7,768 nt of DNA from Planctomycetota bacterium (GCA_030607235.1 JAUWEX010000043.1:1-7768), one strand, 5' to 3'. Shown: positions 1-5,826, numbered from the stretch's first letter. Made by a program: numbers and translations. The notes: a model not told the origin generated them from the sequence alone.

Positions 1-723
1 GGAAAAAAAGCCCGCAGGCAGCTACTCCGGTTGATTACCACTGTCCTGAAAGAAACATTGTACGGTGTCCCATGTAAGCACCATAGACACATCCTTAAAT
101 CCCTCGACTCCAGTGATATTGTCGTAACATTCAACTGGGATTTGATATGTGATAATGTTTTGTCCTTGCTGGAGAAACTGGATTATGGGACTCATCATGA
201 TGTACTGCGTTATAAACCTAATGGCACTATCTGCCAGCGGCACGAGAACAGGCCTACCCTTTTGAAACTCCACGGCTCCCTGAACTGGATGCACTGTGAT
301 GAATGCAAGAAAACGAATGCTCACATTCTTGATGGTAAAACCGGAGCGCTTTTTTACCAGGGGCAAGGCATTGAGTGTCCGGATTGCAAAAAACCAACCA
401 AGCCTGTAATTATCCCGCCAACACTTTTGAAATCGTACAAAAATCCAGTCATCCGGCAGGTGTGGGCCAGGGCGAAAACAGCGATAGGGAATGCTTCTGA
501 AATAATCATTGTCGGTTATTCGATGCCTCCAACTGATTTCCGGGCCAAGTGGTTATTCATGGAGTCGACTGCGAAACGTGGCAAGTTGAAGCGGCTGCGA
601 ATATTTGATCCGAAGCATAAAGACCTAAAGCAAAAGTTTGTCAAGGCCTTTCATATATCCGAAAAAAATGTGGAATGCTGCAAAGGTGGAATTAAAGAAG
701 CATGTGAATACTTATTGAAATGA
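1..723 (+). CDS. SIR2-like domain protein with zinc ribbon (5' truncated)
   Basis: The frame is open from base 1 to TGA at 721-723, so this is the C-terminal 240 residues of a longer protein; the TTG at 31 is not convincing as a start. Residues are counted from base 1. TFNWD (43-47) resembles the T-x-N-Y-D element of SIR2-like proteins. HGSLNW (91-96) carries the histidine expected at the sirtuin active site. CDEC (99-102) and CPDC (126-129) form a four-cysteine zinc ribbon, and GYSMPPTDF (172-180) is the typical closing beta-strand/loop of SIR2_2-type domains. The family binds NAD+; members act as deacetylases or, in anti-phage systems, as NADases. Which applies cannot be decided because the N-terminal NAD-binding loop and any fused domain are off the window. 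The gene is AT-richer than the convergent gene on its right, which suggests accessory DNA. SIR2-like fold: confident. Defence role: inference. Confidence 0.85.
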   Translation, partial: GKKARRQLLRLITTVLKETLYGVPCKHHRHILKSLDSSDIVVTFNWDLICDNVLSLLEKLDYGTHHDVLRYKPNGTICQRHENRPTLLKLHGSLNWMHCDECKKTNAHILDGKTGALFYQGQGIECPDCKKPTKPVIIPPTLLKSYKNPVIRQVWARAKTAIGNASEIIIVGYSMPPTDFRAKWLFMESTAKRGKLKRLRIFDPKHKDLKQKFVKAFHISEKNVECCKGGIKEACEYLLK

Positions 724-744
724 GTGGTTACTTCCCTATTGCCT

Positions 745-759
745 CCAGGCGTTGCCTGG
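745..759. terminator. Hairpin between convergent genes
   Basis: CCAGGC (745-750) and GCCTGG (754-759) form a perfect 6-bp stem with a 3-nt loop. It lies exactly between the stop of the SIR2-like gene (723) and the stop of the metallophosphoesterase (760) on the opposite strand. The position suits a shared bidirectional terminator, but neither side has a T-tract, so classical intrinsic termination is not shown. Confidence 0.4.
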
Positions 760-1482
760 CTAGCGGCCGATTTTGAGGCGTTCGGCGTTGATGATCGGAA
801 GGCCCGCGTCGACGATCTTCTCGGCGGCGGTGAGGATATCGTACTCGACGCGGCAGATGCGCACTATGCCGAGATCGGTGTCGTAGATGGCGCACGAGGC
901 GCGGGGGTCCTCGTCGCGCGGCTGGCCGGTGCTGCCGACGTTGATGATGTAGCGTTTGCCGTCTTCGAGGCGAATCGTATCGTCAACGGAGAACGATATG
1001 CTGGCGTCTTCGACGAAGGTAATGGGCACGTGCGAGTGGCCGATGAAGAGAACCTGCTTTTTCATCTCGCGGAACGAGTACAGCGCGTCGATCATCGTCT
1101 GTACGTAACCGAAGGCGTCGGGCATGTAGAGCGAGCCGTGCACGATGGTGAAGTTGGTGTAGTCGAGCACCAGCGGCAGTTTCCCGATAAAATCCTTCTC
1201 CTCCTTTGTGAGGTGGTCCTGGGTCCAGATGGTGGATTCTTTGGCGAAGATGTTGAAGTAGTCGATGCTGAGTTTGTCGATGGCGGCGAAGTCGTGATTG
1301 CCCGCGATGATATCGCAGTCGAGACCTCGTATCATTTCAAGGCAGGGGCTGGGATCCGAACCGTAACCGACCATATCGCCCAGGCACAGGTACTTGTCAA
1401 TCGACTGATCTTCAAAGAACTTCAGCACGGCGATGAGCGCTTCAATGTTTGAGTGTGTATCCGAAATTATGCCATATCGCAT
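760..1482 (-). CDS. Calcineurin-like metallophosphoesterase (YfcE/ApaH-like)
   Basis: A 240-aa protein with the full set of metallophosphoesterase motifs: D8-x-H10 (SDTH), G35-D36 (GDMVGYG), G61-N-H-D64, H115 (VHGS) and G148-H-S-H151. These residues coordinate the two catalytic metals. The C-terminal NVGSTGQPRD (181-190) followed by DPRAS is characteristic of the cytosolic single-domain phosphodiesterases annotated as YfcE-like or predicted phosphodiesterases. There is no signal peptide or membrane segment. The substrate is unknown: this class hydrolyses cyclic nucleotides, dinucleoside polyphosphates or other phosphodiesters. ATG 1480-1482 starts directly at the first beta-strand and is preceded by a modest GGAAC purine run. 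It begins 27 nt after the stop of the ABC-2 permease gene, so the two are probably cotranscribed. Family is certain; specific substrate is not. Confidence 0.93.
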   Translation of the reverse strand: MRYGIISDTHSNIEALIAVLKFFEDQSIDKYLCLGDMVGYGSDPSPCLEMIRGLDCDIIAGNHDFAAIDKLSIDYFNIFAKESTIWTQDHLTKEEKDFIGKLPLVLDYTNFTIVHGSLYMPDAFGYVQTMIDALYSFREMKKQVLFIGHSHVPITFVEDASISFSVDDTIRLEDGKRYIINVGSTGQPRDEDPRASCAIYDTDLGIVRICRVEYDILTAAEKIVDAGLPIINAERLKIGR

Positions 1483-1509
1483 TACAGGCGGTTCCGTTAT
1501 TAGTGCAGG

Positions 1510-2304
1510 TCAGTTAATTTCCCGCTTGTCGTAAAAGATCATCGACAACAGCAAAACAAGCGCTATGCCGCACAAAGTATAAATCGCCGCCCACGCCATG
1601 TAAGCCGGGCTGACGGCGAGTTGCCGCTCGGCGACCTGGGTTGCGACGCGGTAGTATTCGAGGTTCGGCAGGCGATGCAAAATACCGCCTATCGCTCCGC
1701 TCTCGCTCACGCCGGTTATGCGAAACAGTTCGGTAACAAGGTGCCCCGCAACCATCACCCCCAGGCTAATGCCGATAACCACAAGGCGCGAGAAAAACAG
1801 TGCCAAAGCCACCGAAACCGCGCCCAGCAGAGCGATCTCCAGAAACGTAAGCGCTCCGGCCTTGGCGATCTCGACCAAAAATATCGTCGCGCCCTCTCCG
1901 CCGCCGGTCATCGCCTCGGCGCCGTTTTTGCTCCACACGACGCACACAACAACAACCCATAACAACAGCATCGCAAGCACGACGCCGGCCATTATACCAA
2001 AATACTTCCCGACCACAAGGCGTTTTCGCGAGATGGGTTTGGCCAGGGTCGGCAGGGCCGTGTGCGCGTGGCGATCTTCGATTACCGCACCTGCGCCAAC
2101 CACCAGCGCGACCACCAGTCCGCCCAACATCAGCGAAGAGAGGCCCATTTCGCAGACCATCTCGTTCTGGCGACTGAGACTGAACATCGCCAGGCTGGAA
2201 CCGACGACGATCAGCGCGGCAAAGGCCAGCAGGATAATCGTGTACGCCGGGTCGCGCACGCATTCCTTGAAAGTAATCAGCGCTGTCGCATAAATCGATC
2301 GCAT
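1510..2304 (-). CDS. ABC-2-type transporter permease
   Basis: A 264-aa integral membrane protein with about six hydrophobic helices (roughly residues 21-42, 56-75, 103-124, 148-170, 173-195 and 235-257). The cytoplasmic loop containing EDRHAHT and LAKPISRKRLVVGKYFG (87-103) is the signature of ABC-2 family permeases, in which a PxSR-x-x-x-x-x-GK segment precedes a membrane helix. Such subunits pair with an ABC ATPase to move drugs, polysaccharides, lipids or peptides. No ATPase gene is adjacent: a promoter lies immediately upstream and the next gene downstream is a phosphoesterase, so the partner must be encoded elsewhere. ATG 2302-2304 has a GGACGA purine element about 5 nt upstream. The cargo cannot be inferred. 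Confidence 0.85.
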   Translation of the reverse strand: MRSIYATALITFKECVRDPAYTIILLAFAALIVVGSSLAMFSLSRQNEMVCEMGLSSLMLGGLVVALVVGAGAVIEDRHAHTALPTLAKPISRKRLVVGKYFGIMAGVVLAMLLLWVVVVCVVWSKNGAEAMTGGGEGATIFLVEIAKAGALTFLEIALLGAVSVALALFFSRLVVIGISLGVMVAGHLVTELFRITGVSESGAIGGILHRLPNLEYYRVATQVAERQLAVSPAYMAWAAIYTLCGIALVLLLSMIFYDKREIN

Positions 2305-2345
2305 GGCATCGTCCGTCGAGGGCTTTGAAAATCGTTAATTCGGCA

Positions 2346-2374
2346 AGATTACGATAGTAAGCGAACCGTGTCAA
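2346..2374 (-). promoter_or_regulatory. Sigma-70-type promoter for the permease/phosphoesterase operon
   Basis: On the minus strand a perfect -35 TTGACA (2369-2374) is followed after 17 nt by TAATCT (2346-2351), an acceptable -10. Transcription would begin near 2339, leaving a leader of about 35 nt before the permease ATG at 2304. Confidence 0.65.
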
Positions 2375-2392
2375 GAACGAGCGGCGCGATTT

Positions 2393-2412
2393 CGGCGGAT
2401 TCCGCCGGTTTT
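2393..2412 (+). repeat. GC-rich palindrome followed by TTTT
   Basis: CGGCGG (2393-2398), an ATT loop and CCGCCG (2402-2407) form a perfect stem, followed by G and TTTT (2409-2412). It resembles a short intrinsic terminator on the plus strand, but no plus-strand gene ends nearby. It lies just upstream of the permease -35, so an operator is an alternative. Confidence 0.35.
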
Positions 2413-2515
2413 CGCCCGAAGATCAAGTTTTATCTTATGATACCGCAAAGGCGGCTTTACACATTTCCCCGACCCTTTTCCGACCGCGCAACAACACATA
2501 ACCACTTTTTATCGC

Positions 2516-2529
2516 TGGCGTTAGCGCCA
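2516..2529. repeat. Short inverted repeat TGGCG-TTAG-CGCCA
   Basis: A perfect 5-bp inverted repeat with a 4-nt centre in the intergenic region upstream of the sigma-factor operon. It could be a hairpin or a protein-binding half-site pair; nothing in the sequence decides. Confidence 0.3.
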
Positions 2530-2552
2530 AATCACAGGTTCCGCAATCCGAC

Positions 2553-2565
2553 GGGAATTTTTCCC
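2553..2565. repeat. Short inverted repeat GGGAA-TTT-TTCCC
   Basis: A perfect 5-bp inverted repeat with a 3-nt centre, about 100 nt upstream of the 62-aa gene. Its position allows an operator role for the sigma-factor operon, but this is only a possibility. Confidence 0.3.
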
Positions 2566-2662
2566 TGCACCCTGATGCCTTGAGCGGTGACTTATTAACG
2601 GAATCAGCACGATTCGAAGCACAAACGAAATTCCAAAAATGGCAAATCACAAGGAGTGCGCA

Positions 2663-2851
2663 ATGTTTGACAAGCACGAAAATCCGGAACGAAAAGACCT
2701 GACGGGGGATAAAAGCGTGAAACGCAAATCAGACGACTCCACGCCGATGTTCTCCGCATTCAGCACCGGACTGACACCGGAAGAAAAACAGGAAATGAAA
2801 CGCAGGATCATGGAAAGAATCGAACAGGAAGATTCAAAGAGGCACATGTAA
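2663..2851 (+). CDS. Small charged protein of unknown function, upstream of the sigma factor
   Basis: A 62-aa soluble protein with no recognised family. ATG 2663 is chosen over the in-frame ATG at 2639 because a strong AAGGAG (2651-2656) sits 6 nt upstream of it, while 2639 has no ribosome-binding site. Residues 1-28 are polar and rich in Lys, Asp and Glu, probably disordered. A short segment PMFSAFSTGL (28-37) is followed by a helix-capping TPEEKQEMKRR and a highly charged amphipathic helix to about residue 57. It lies 44 nt before the ECF sigma gene in the same direction, so cotranscription is likely. It has no membrane segment and no anti-sigma zinc motif (HxxxCxxC). A regulatory role is guesswork. 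Confidence 0.65.
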   Translation: MFDKHENPERKDLTGDKSVKRKSDDSTPMFSAFSTGLTPEEKQEMKRRIMERIEQEDSKRHM

Positions 2852-2895
2852 AAATCCCGTTTATCGGCAAATCGTTGCCCATTAGAGGTTTGATT

Positions 2896-3525
2896 ATGAT
2901 TCAAATGAACATGGAAGATATCGAATTAGTGCGCAAGGCCCAAAAAGGCAATCAGAAGGCTTTTGCCGCGCTCGTCCAAAACTATACCCGACTTGTCAAC
3001 GTAATAATATTCCACCACACCCACCGCCGGGAAGAAACCCGCGACCTGGTACAGGAGGTATTCCTCAAGACGCTGGAAAACATCCATCAACTCGACGAGC
3101 CCGACCGGTTCCGCTCGTGGCTGATGCAGATCGCGCGCACGACCAGCCGCAACTGGATCTCGCGCCGCCACGAAATGGAGTCGATCGAGAACGTGGATAT
3201 AAACGACCTGAAGATCCTGGCGACCCGCGGCTGCGACCAGTCCGCACAGGATAAGGTCAGTCTACGCGAAATCGCCGGCATCACCCTGCGCGCGCTCGAC
3301 AGCATAAACGCCCGCTACAAAGACGTGATCCTGCTTAAATATATGGAGGACATGACCTACGATGAGATATCGGAGATGCTCAACGTTTCGGTCGCGACAA
3401 TCCGCAGCCGCCTCTACCGTGCGAAATCGAAACTCCAGGAAATCCTGCGTATCCGCATCCCCACGTTCGCCAAGAACATATTCGAAGACTCGATGTCAAT
3501 AATCGGCGAGTCCGACGAGAATTAA
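2896..3525 (+). CDS. ECF-type RNA polymerase sigma factor
   Basis: A 209-aa sigma-70 family protein of ECF layout. Region 2 spans about residues 12-90 and includes the polymerase-binding helix around RDLVQEVFLKTLENI (49-63) and FRSWLMQIARTTSRNW (72-87). A linker of about 35 residues follows, then region 4 (about 125-185) with YKDVILLKYMEDMTYDEIS and the helix-turn-helix MLNVSVATIRSRLYRAKSKL (161-180) that reads the -35 element. ATG 2896 is preferred to an upstream TTG because AGAGG (2884-2888) sits 7 nt before it. It acts in the cytoplasm, directing RNA polymerase to a regulon not visible here. No anti-sigma factor follows; the only operon partner is the small upstream protein. The tail beyond region 4 (about 185-209) is a modest, acidic extension. 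Confidence 0.93.
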   Translation: MIQMNMEDIELVRKAQKGNQKAFAALVQNYTRLVNVIIFHHTHRREETRDLVQEVFLKTLENIHQLDEPDRFRSWLMQIARTTSRNWISRRHEMESIENVDINDLKILATRGCDQSAQDKVSLREIAGITLRALDSINARYKDVILLKYMEDMTYDEISEMLNVSVATIRSRLYRAKSKLQEILRIRIPTFAKNIFEDSMSIIGESDEN

Positions 3526-3552
3526 GGCCGTCCGCACACGACCGCGACGGCC
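3526..3552. terminator. Inverted repeat after the sigma-factor gene
   Basis: GGCCGTC (3526-3532) and GACGGCC (3546-3552) form a perfect 7-bp stem with a 13-nt loop, starting on the base after the sigma-factor stop codon. Its position between convergent transcription units suggests a terminator, although no T-tract follows on either strand. Confidence 0.5.
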
Positions 3553-3634
3553 CCTGGAATAGGCGGGTAGCCCATACAGCAGTGGCATAGTAATGTAAAT
3601 CTCCAAACACTCAATCACCATTAACAAACCGGAA

Positions 3635-3877
3635 CTACTTGAAAATCTTTTTAATATCCTTTGAGAAATCTTTCACCAATTTTTTTGCGTGCTCTTCTGC
3701 AAATTCTCTCGCCTTACGTTTTATTACACGCATCATCGAATCATAGTCATTTAGTCTACCACAATTGGCACACTTAATCATATCGCCAGATTTTGGTTGA
3801 TAGTTCTCCTCCGGCAACTCAAATTTCTCCGAACGACAAAACAGACATTGCAACGATACTGTTTTTGTAGGTTCCAT
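3635..3877 (-). CDS. Small zinc-ribbon protein with basic helical tail
   Basis: An 80-aa protein with CLFC (C11, C14) and CANC (C36, C39), a complete four-cysteine zinc ribbon in the first half. The second half (about 47-80) is a Lys/Arg/Glu-rich amphipathic helix ending in VKDFSKDIKKIFK. The arrangement recalls small zinc-ribbon proteins found in prophages and accessory regions (from memory), with no established function. Its ATG (3875-3877) lies 2 nt beyond the stop of the RHIM-like gene, and its GGGG-containing ribosome-binding region sits inside the end of that gene, so translation is probably coupled. The gene is AT-rich and rich in Lys and Asn codons, unlike the sigma-factor gene it converges with. 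It could bind nucleic acid, protein or acidic membrane through the basic tail; the sequence does not decide. Confidence 0.8.
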   Translation of the reverse strand: MEPTKTVSLQCLFCRSEKFELPEENYQPKSGDMIKCANCGRLNDYDSMMRVIKRKAREFAEEHAKKLVKDFSKDIKKIFK

Positions 3878-3879
3878 AA

Positions 3880-4428
3880 CTACCCCACAGCAAGAGATGT
3901 TAATGCGGCAGTTGCCGCTGCGCCAAGCAGTTTAACAACCAGTGGATGCTCTAAAAAAGATCGCAAACGATTTTTTGCTTCCTTCTTTTCTTCCTCAGTT
4001 CCACTGGAATTTTCGATCTGATCTACCAATGAGACAAACAAGTTCTCAATACTCTGAGTGTTGTTATTGCCAATTTGGGTAGCACCACTCGCATTAACAG
4101 TGCCGATGTGAATGTCGCCACCAGATGGAGAAGGAGGCCTAATATCCGCCATGTCAACAGAGATAGCGCGTCCCTGCCCCTCCTCGGTCAGTATTAGATT
4201 TTGATAGCGTCCTCCACTGCACATGTGTTTTAAGTATCTTCTGGACAAACAAATATTCAACACTTGCTTCAATTCCTCAAAGCTGACAAAACAATCATCA
4301 AGAAAATTTCGTTTATCCTCCGAAAATGAAAACGCCCTCGTCTTTATTGTAGCACCCTGACGTTCTATTTCGTCCTTTAGGTTGACCAATAGCCGATCAA
4401 TTAGTTTCTCTTGGCTTGCCTTATCCAT
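3880..4428 (-). CDS. Winged-helix-like protein with RHIM/amyloid-like motif and C-terminal hydrophobic tail
   Basis: A 182-aa protein. ATG 4426-4428 is chosen because GAGGT (4436-4440) lies 7 nt upstream and because the longer frame from 4470 would start inside the -10 box of the promoter. Residues 1-95 are mostly helical; FEELKQVLNICLSRRYLKH with the later NLILTEEGQGRAIS looks like a winged helix. After a Pro/Ser/Gly linker comes GDIHIGTV (104-111) and SGATQIGNNNTQ (114-125). Its TQIG-NNN core closely matches the RHIM consensus (I/V-Q-I/V-G-x-x-N) of amyloid-forming signalling proteins. A charged helical segment (126-160, with TEEEKKEAKNRLRSFLEHP) leads to an Ala/Leu-rich hydrophobic stretch (163-181) that could insert in membrane. 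It precedes the zinc-ribbon gene by 2 nt. Base composition is AT-rich, suggesting transfer. From memory, similar architectures exist in other bacteria as hypothetical proteins. Prion-like death effector or adaptor is inference. Confidence 0.8.
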   Translation of the reverse strand: MDKASQEKLIDRLLVNLKDEIERQGATIKTRAFSFSEDKRNFLDDCFVSFEELKQVLNICLSRRYLKHMCSGGRYQNLILTEEGQGRAISVDMADIRPPSPSGGDIHIGTVNASGATQIGNNNTQSIENLFVSLVDQIENSSGTEEEKKEAKNRLRSFLEHPLVVKLLGAAATAALTSLAVG

Positions 4429-4459
4429 GTGTAATACCTCATACAGTTGTTTGTTGCCA

Positions 4460-4487
4460 ATTATACCCACAATGACATCAAAATCAA
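4460..4487 (-). promoter_or_regulatory. Sigma-70-type promoter for the RHIM-like/zinc-ribbon pair
   Basis: On the minus strand TTGATT (4482-4487) is separated by 16 nt from a perfect TATAAT (4460-4465). The start of transcription would fall near 4453, giving a leader of about 25 nt with the GAGGT ribosome-binding site before ATG 4428. This fixes the start codon choice. Confidence 0.75.
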
Positions 4488-4491
4488 GACA

Positions 4492-4521
4492 TTGTGTTCT
4501 GTAAATGTTAACTTAACACAA
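4492..4521. promoter_or_regulatory. Inverted repeat upstream of the -35 box, possible operator
   Basis: TTGTGTT (4492-4498) and AACACAA (4515-4521) form a perfect 7-bp inverted repeat with a 16-nt spacer. Nested in it is GTTAA-C-TTAAC (4507-4517). The element lies 4 bases outside the -35 of the leftward promoter and about 55 bases before the rightward one, the usual place for a regulator-binding site. The RHIM-like protein's winged-helix-like domain is one candidate reader, but this is untested. Confidence 0.4.
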
Positions 4522-4575
4522 AATGACCATCATGCTCTACCCGAGAAGTTAATACAATTCCATAACGACCACTGC

Positions 4576-4604
4576 TTGATTTCCGCGGCGAATACATCTA
4601 TAAT
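4576..4604 (+). promoter_or_regulatory. Sigma-70-type promoter for the membrane protein/methyltransferase operon
   Basis: TTGATT (4576-4581), a 17-nt spacer and a perfect TATAAT (4599-4604). Transcription would begin near 4611, 25 nt before the ATG at 4636. This excludes the longer in-frame extension that begins at 4447. Confidence 0.75.
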
Positions 4605-4635
4605 CAATTCGCTTCGCAACCAAAGAACAGACGGA

Positions 4636-4977
4636 ATGAACGAGGGGAAAAAAACAAAAGACTCCGGCTCCGCCGACACCGGCGGACGCTATCATCCGCT
4701 GGCCCTGCTTTCGATCAAAATAAGCAAGGTCGCGTGCATAGGCTACCTTTTCGCGCTGGCGACCGCGATCCTCTCGATTCCCCCGCTTTACCTCTACTTC
4801 CCGTTTATCATCGCGGCGCTGATGATCGCGCTCAACATGGCGGGATTGGGCATCGCCGCCTACGGCATGATTCGCCACAGGCTCTGGATAGATTTTTCAA
4901 TAGCGTTGCTCTACAACGCGATTCCGCTTCTCATAGTCTTTATTATCGCGAGTTATCCTTATCAAAGGGCGCACTGA
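4636..4977 (+). CDS. Small three-TM membrane protein, unknown function
   Basis: A 113-aa integral membrane protein with a polar, Lys/Gly/Ser-rich N-terminus (1-20) and three hydrophobic helices at about 31-48, 53-78 and 84-107. A short basic loop (RHR, 80-82) separates helices 2 and 3. No family is recognised; the layout resembles generic small inner-membrane proteins. ATG 4636 is chosen because the promoter's -10 ends at 4604 and hydrophobic helices begin soon after; the ribosome-binding site is weak. The reading frame upstream to 4447 has AT-rich, non-conserved-looking content and overlaps both promoters. The gene lies 29 nt before the methyltransferase and is probably cotranscribed with it. 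Confidence 0.7.
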   Translation: MNEGKKTKDSGSADTGGRYHPLALLSIKISKVACIGYLFALATAILSIPPLYLYFPFIIAALMIALNMAGLGIAAYGMIRHRLWIDFSIALLYNAIPLLIVFIIASYPYQRAH

Positions 4978-5006
4978 CACCGCGCAAAAAGGCTTAAAGA
5001 CACTGA

Positions 5007-5789
5007 ATGCACACGCATCACGAAAAGGCGAAAAAAACAAGGAGCAACATCGAAACATCGCTGTGGCGATACATATCGAGCAAGGACGTGGCGTTGAATT
5101 ACGACTCGTACTTCGCCGACAGCGAACTCTTCAGGCTCGACGGGCTGGTCCTGGACAACATCATCGAAAGGCCCGGGCGGCTGCTCGACATCGGCTGCGG
5201 CACCGGCCGTCACATCGTGCGTTTCGCCCAAAAGGGCCACGCAATTACCGGCGTCGACCTCTCGCAGGAGATGCTCAACGTCGCGCGCCGCAAACTCGAC
5301 GAGCACAACCTAAGCGCCCGCCTCGAACGCGCCGACATAACCGAGATGACCGCTTTGCCCGACAACCATTATGATTGCGCGATCTGCATGTTCAGCACGC
5401 TGGGCATGCTGCGCAAGGCGGGGCGAATCGCGGCGATGCGGCAGGCGCGCAAAAAACTGGTTCACGGCGGGATACTCGTCGCGCACTTCCACAACCGCTT
5501 TTACGACTTCTTCAACCGCGAGACGCTGCCGTGGCTTATCGGCACTTACCTGCGCGGCATCTTCGTGCCCGGCTACGAGATCGGCGACAAGATTTTCGAC
5601 CTCTACCGCGGGATATCCAGTCTGCGCCTGCATCTTTTTTCCATCCCCGAGATCCGCGCCCTGATGCGCGCCGCGGGGCTGCAACTGCGGGACATATTTT
5701 TCATTAACCGCTCGCGCAACGACCTGATCCCGTCCTCGCCGTTTGCGCGTTTTCGCTCCAGCGGCTTCATCGTCGTGGCAAAAAAATAG
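5007..5789 (+). CDS. Class I SAM-dependent methyltransferase
   Basis: A 260-aa soluble protein. Motif I LLDIGCGTGRH (59-69) is a canonical SAM-binding glycine loop. GVDLS (82-86) places Asp84 to hold the ribose hydroxyls of SAM, RADITEM (108-114) is motif II, and HYDCAICMFSTLG (121-133) is the following strand and loop. HGGILVAHFHN is the usual motif III region. This is the Methyltransf_11/25 type of small-molecule or lipid methyltransferase. The C-terminal part contains many aromatic and basic residues and a conserved-looking FVPGYEIGDKIFDLYRG segment, which may form the substrate pocket; the substrate is unknown. ATG 5007 has only a weak ribosome-binding site. It follows the small membrane protein by 29 nt and precedes the Lol-type permease by 65 nt. 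GC-rich with strong G/C third-position preference, like the permeases after it. Confidence 0.9.
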   Translation: MHTHHEKAKKTRSNIETSLWRYISSKDVALNYDSYFADSELFRLDGLVLDNIIERPGRLLDIGCGTGRHIVRFAQKGHAITGVDLSQEMLNVARRKLDEHNLSARLERADITEMTALPDNHYDCAICMFSTLGMLRKAGRIAAMRQARKKLVHGGILVAHFHNRFYDFFNRETLPWLIGTYLRGIFVPGYEIGDKIFDLYRGISSLRLHLFSIPEIRALMRAAGLQLRDIFFINRSRNDLIPSSPFARFRSSGFIVVAKK

Positions 5790-5798
5790 GCATTGCTG

Positions 5799-5826
5799 TT
5801 GCGCATGGGCCGCGCTCTGGTAAAAT
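5799..5826 (+). promoter_or_regulatory. Possible extended -10 promoter before the first Lol-type permease
   Basis: TAAAAT (5821-5826) is preceded directly by TGG, giving an extended -10 (TGn) arrangement, with a weak -35 TTGCGC (5799-5804) 16 nt upstream. The start would be near 5833, about 22 nt before ATG 5855. Read-through from the methyltransferase operon is equally possible. Confidence 0.35.

Larger units (their letters stand above)
2305..2662. other. Gene-free divergent intergenic region
   Basis: This 358-base stretch separates the minus-strand permease operon from the plus-strand sigma-factor operon. It holds the permease promoter and three short perfect palindromes listed separately. 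I see no convincing protein gene: the open frames here lack ribosome-binding sites and recognisable domains. No promoter for the rightward sigma-factor operon was recognised with confidence, so an alternative-sigma promoter is possible. Confidence 0.6.

Noticed and set aside
724..1452. Long plus-strand open frame antisense to the metallophosphoesterase
   Set aside because: It is the mirror of a gene with complete catalytic motifs; its translation is Val/Asp/Gly-rich, has no domain and its start has no ribosome-binding site.
1766..2374. Minus-strand 202-codon frame overlapping the permease
   Set aside because: It overlaps the permease in another frame, is extremely Arg-rich and low in complexity, and would start inside the promoter.
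2368..2583. Possible 71-aa gene in the intergenic region
   Set aside because: It begins at GTG without a Shine-Dalgarno, contains the palindromes and has no recognisable domain.
4429..4470. Longer start of the RHIM-like protein (14 extra residues)
   Set aside because: The upstream ATG lies within the promoter and the GAGGT site serves ATG 4428.
4447..4635. N-terminal extension of the three-TM membrane protein
   Set aside because: It overlaps both divergent promoters and the inverted repeat; the mapped -10 at 4599-4604 means transcription begins after most of it.
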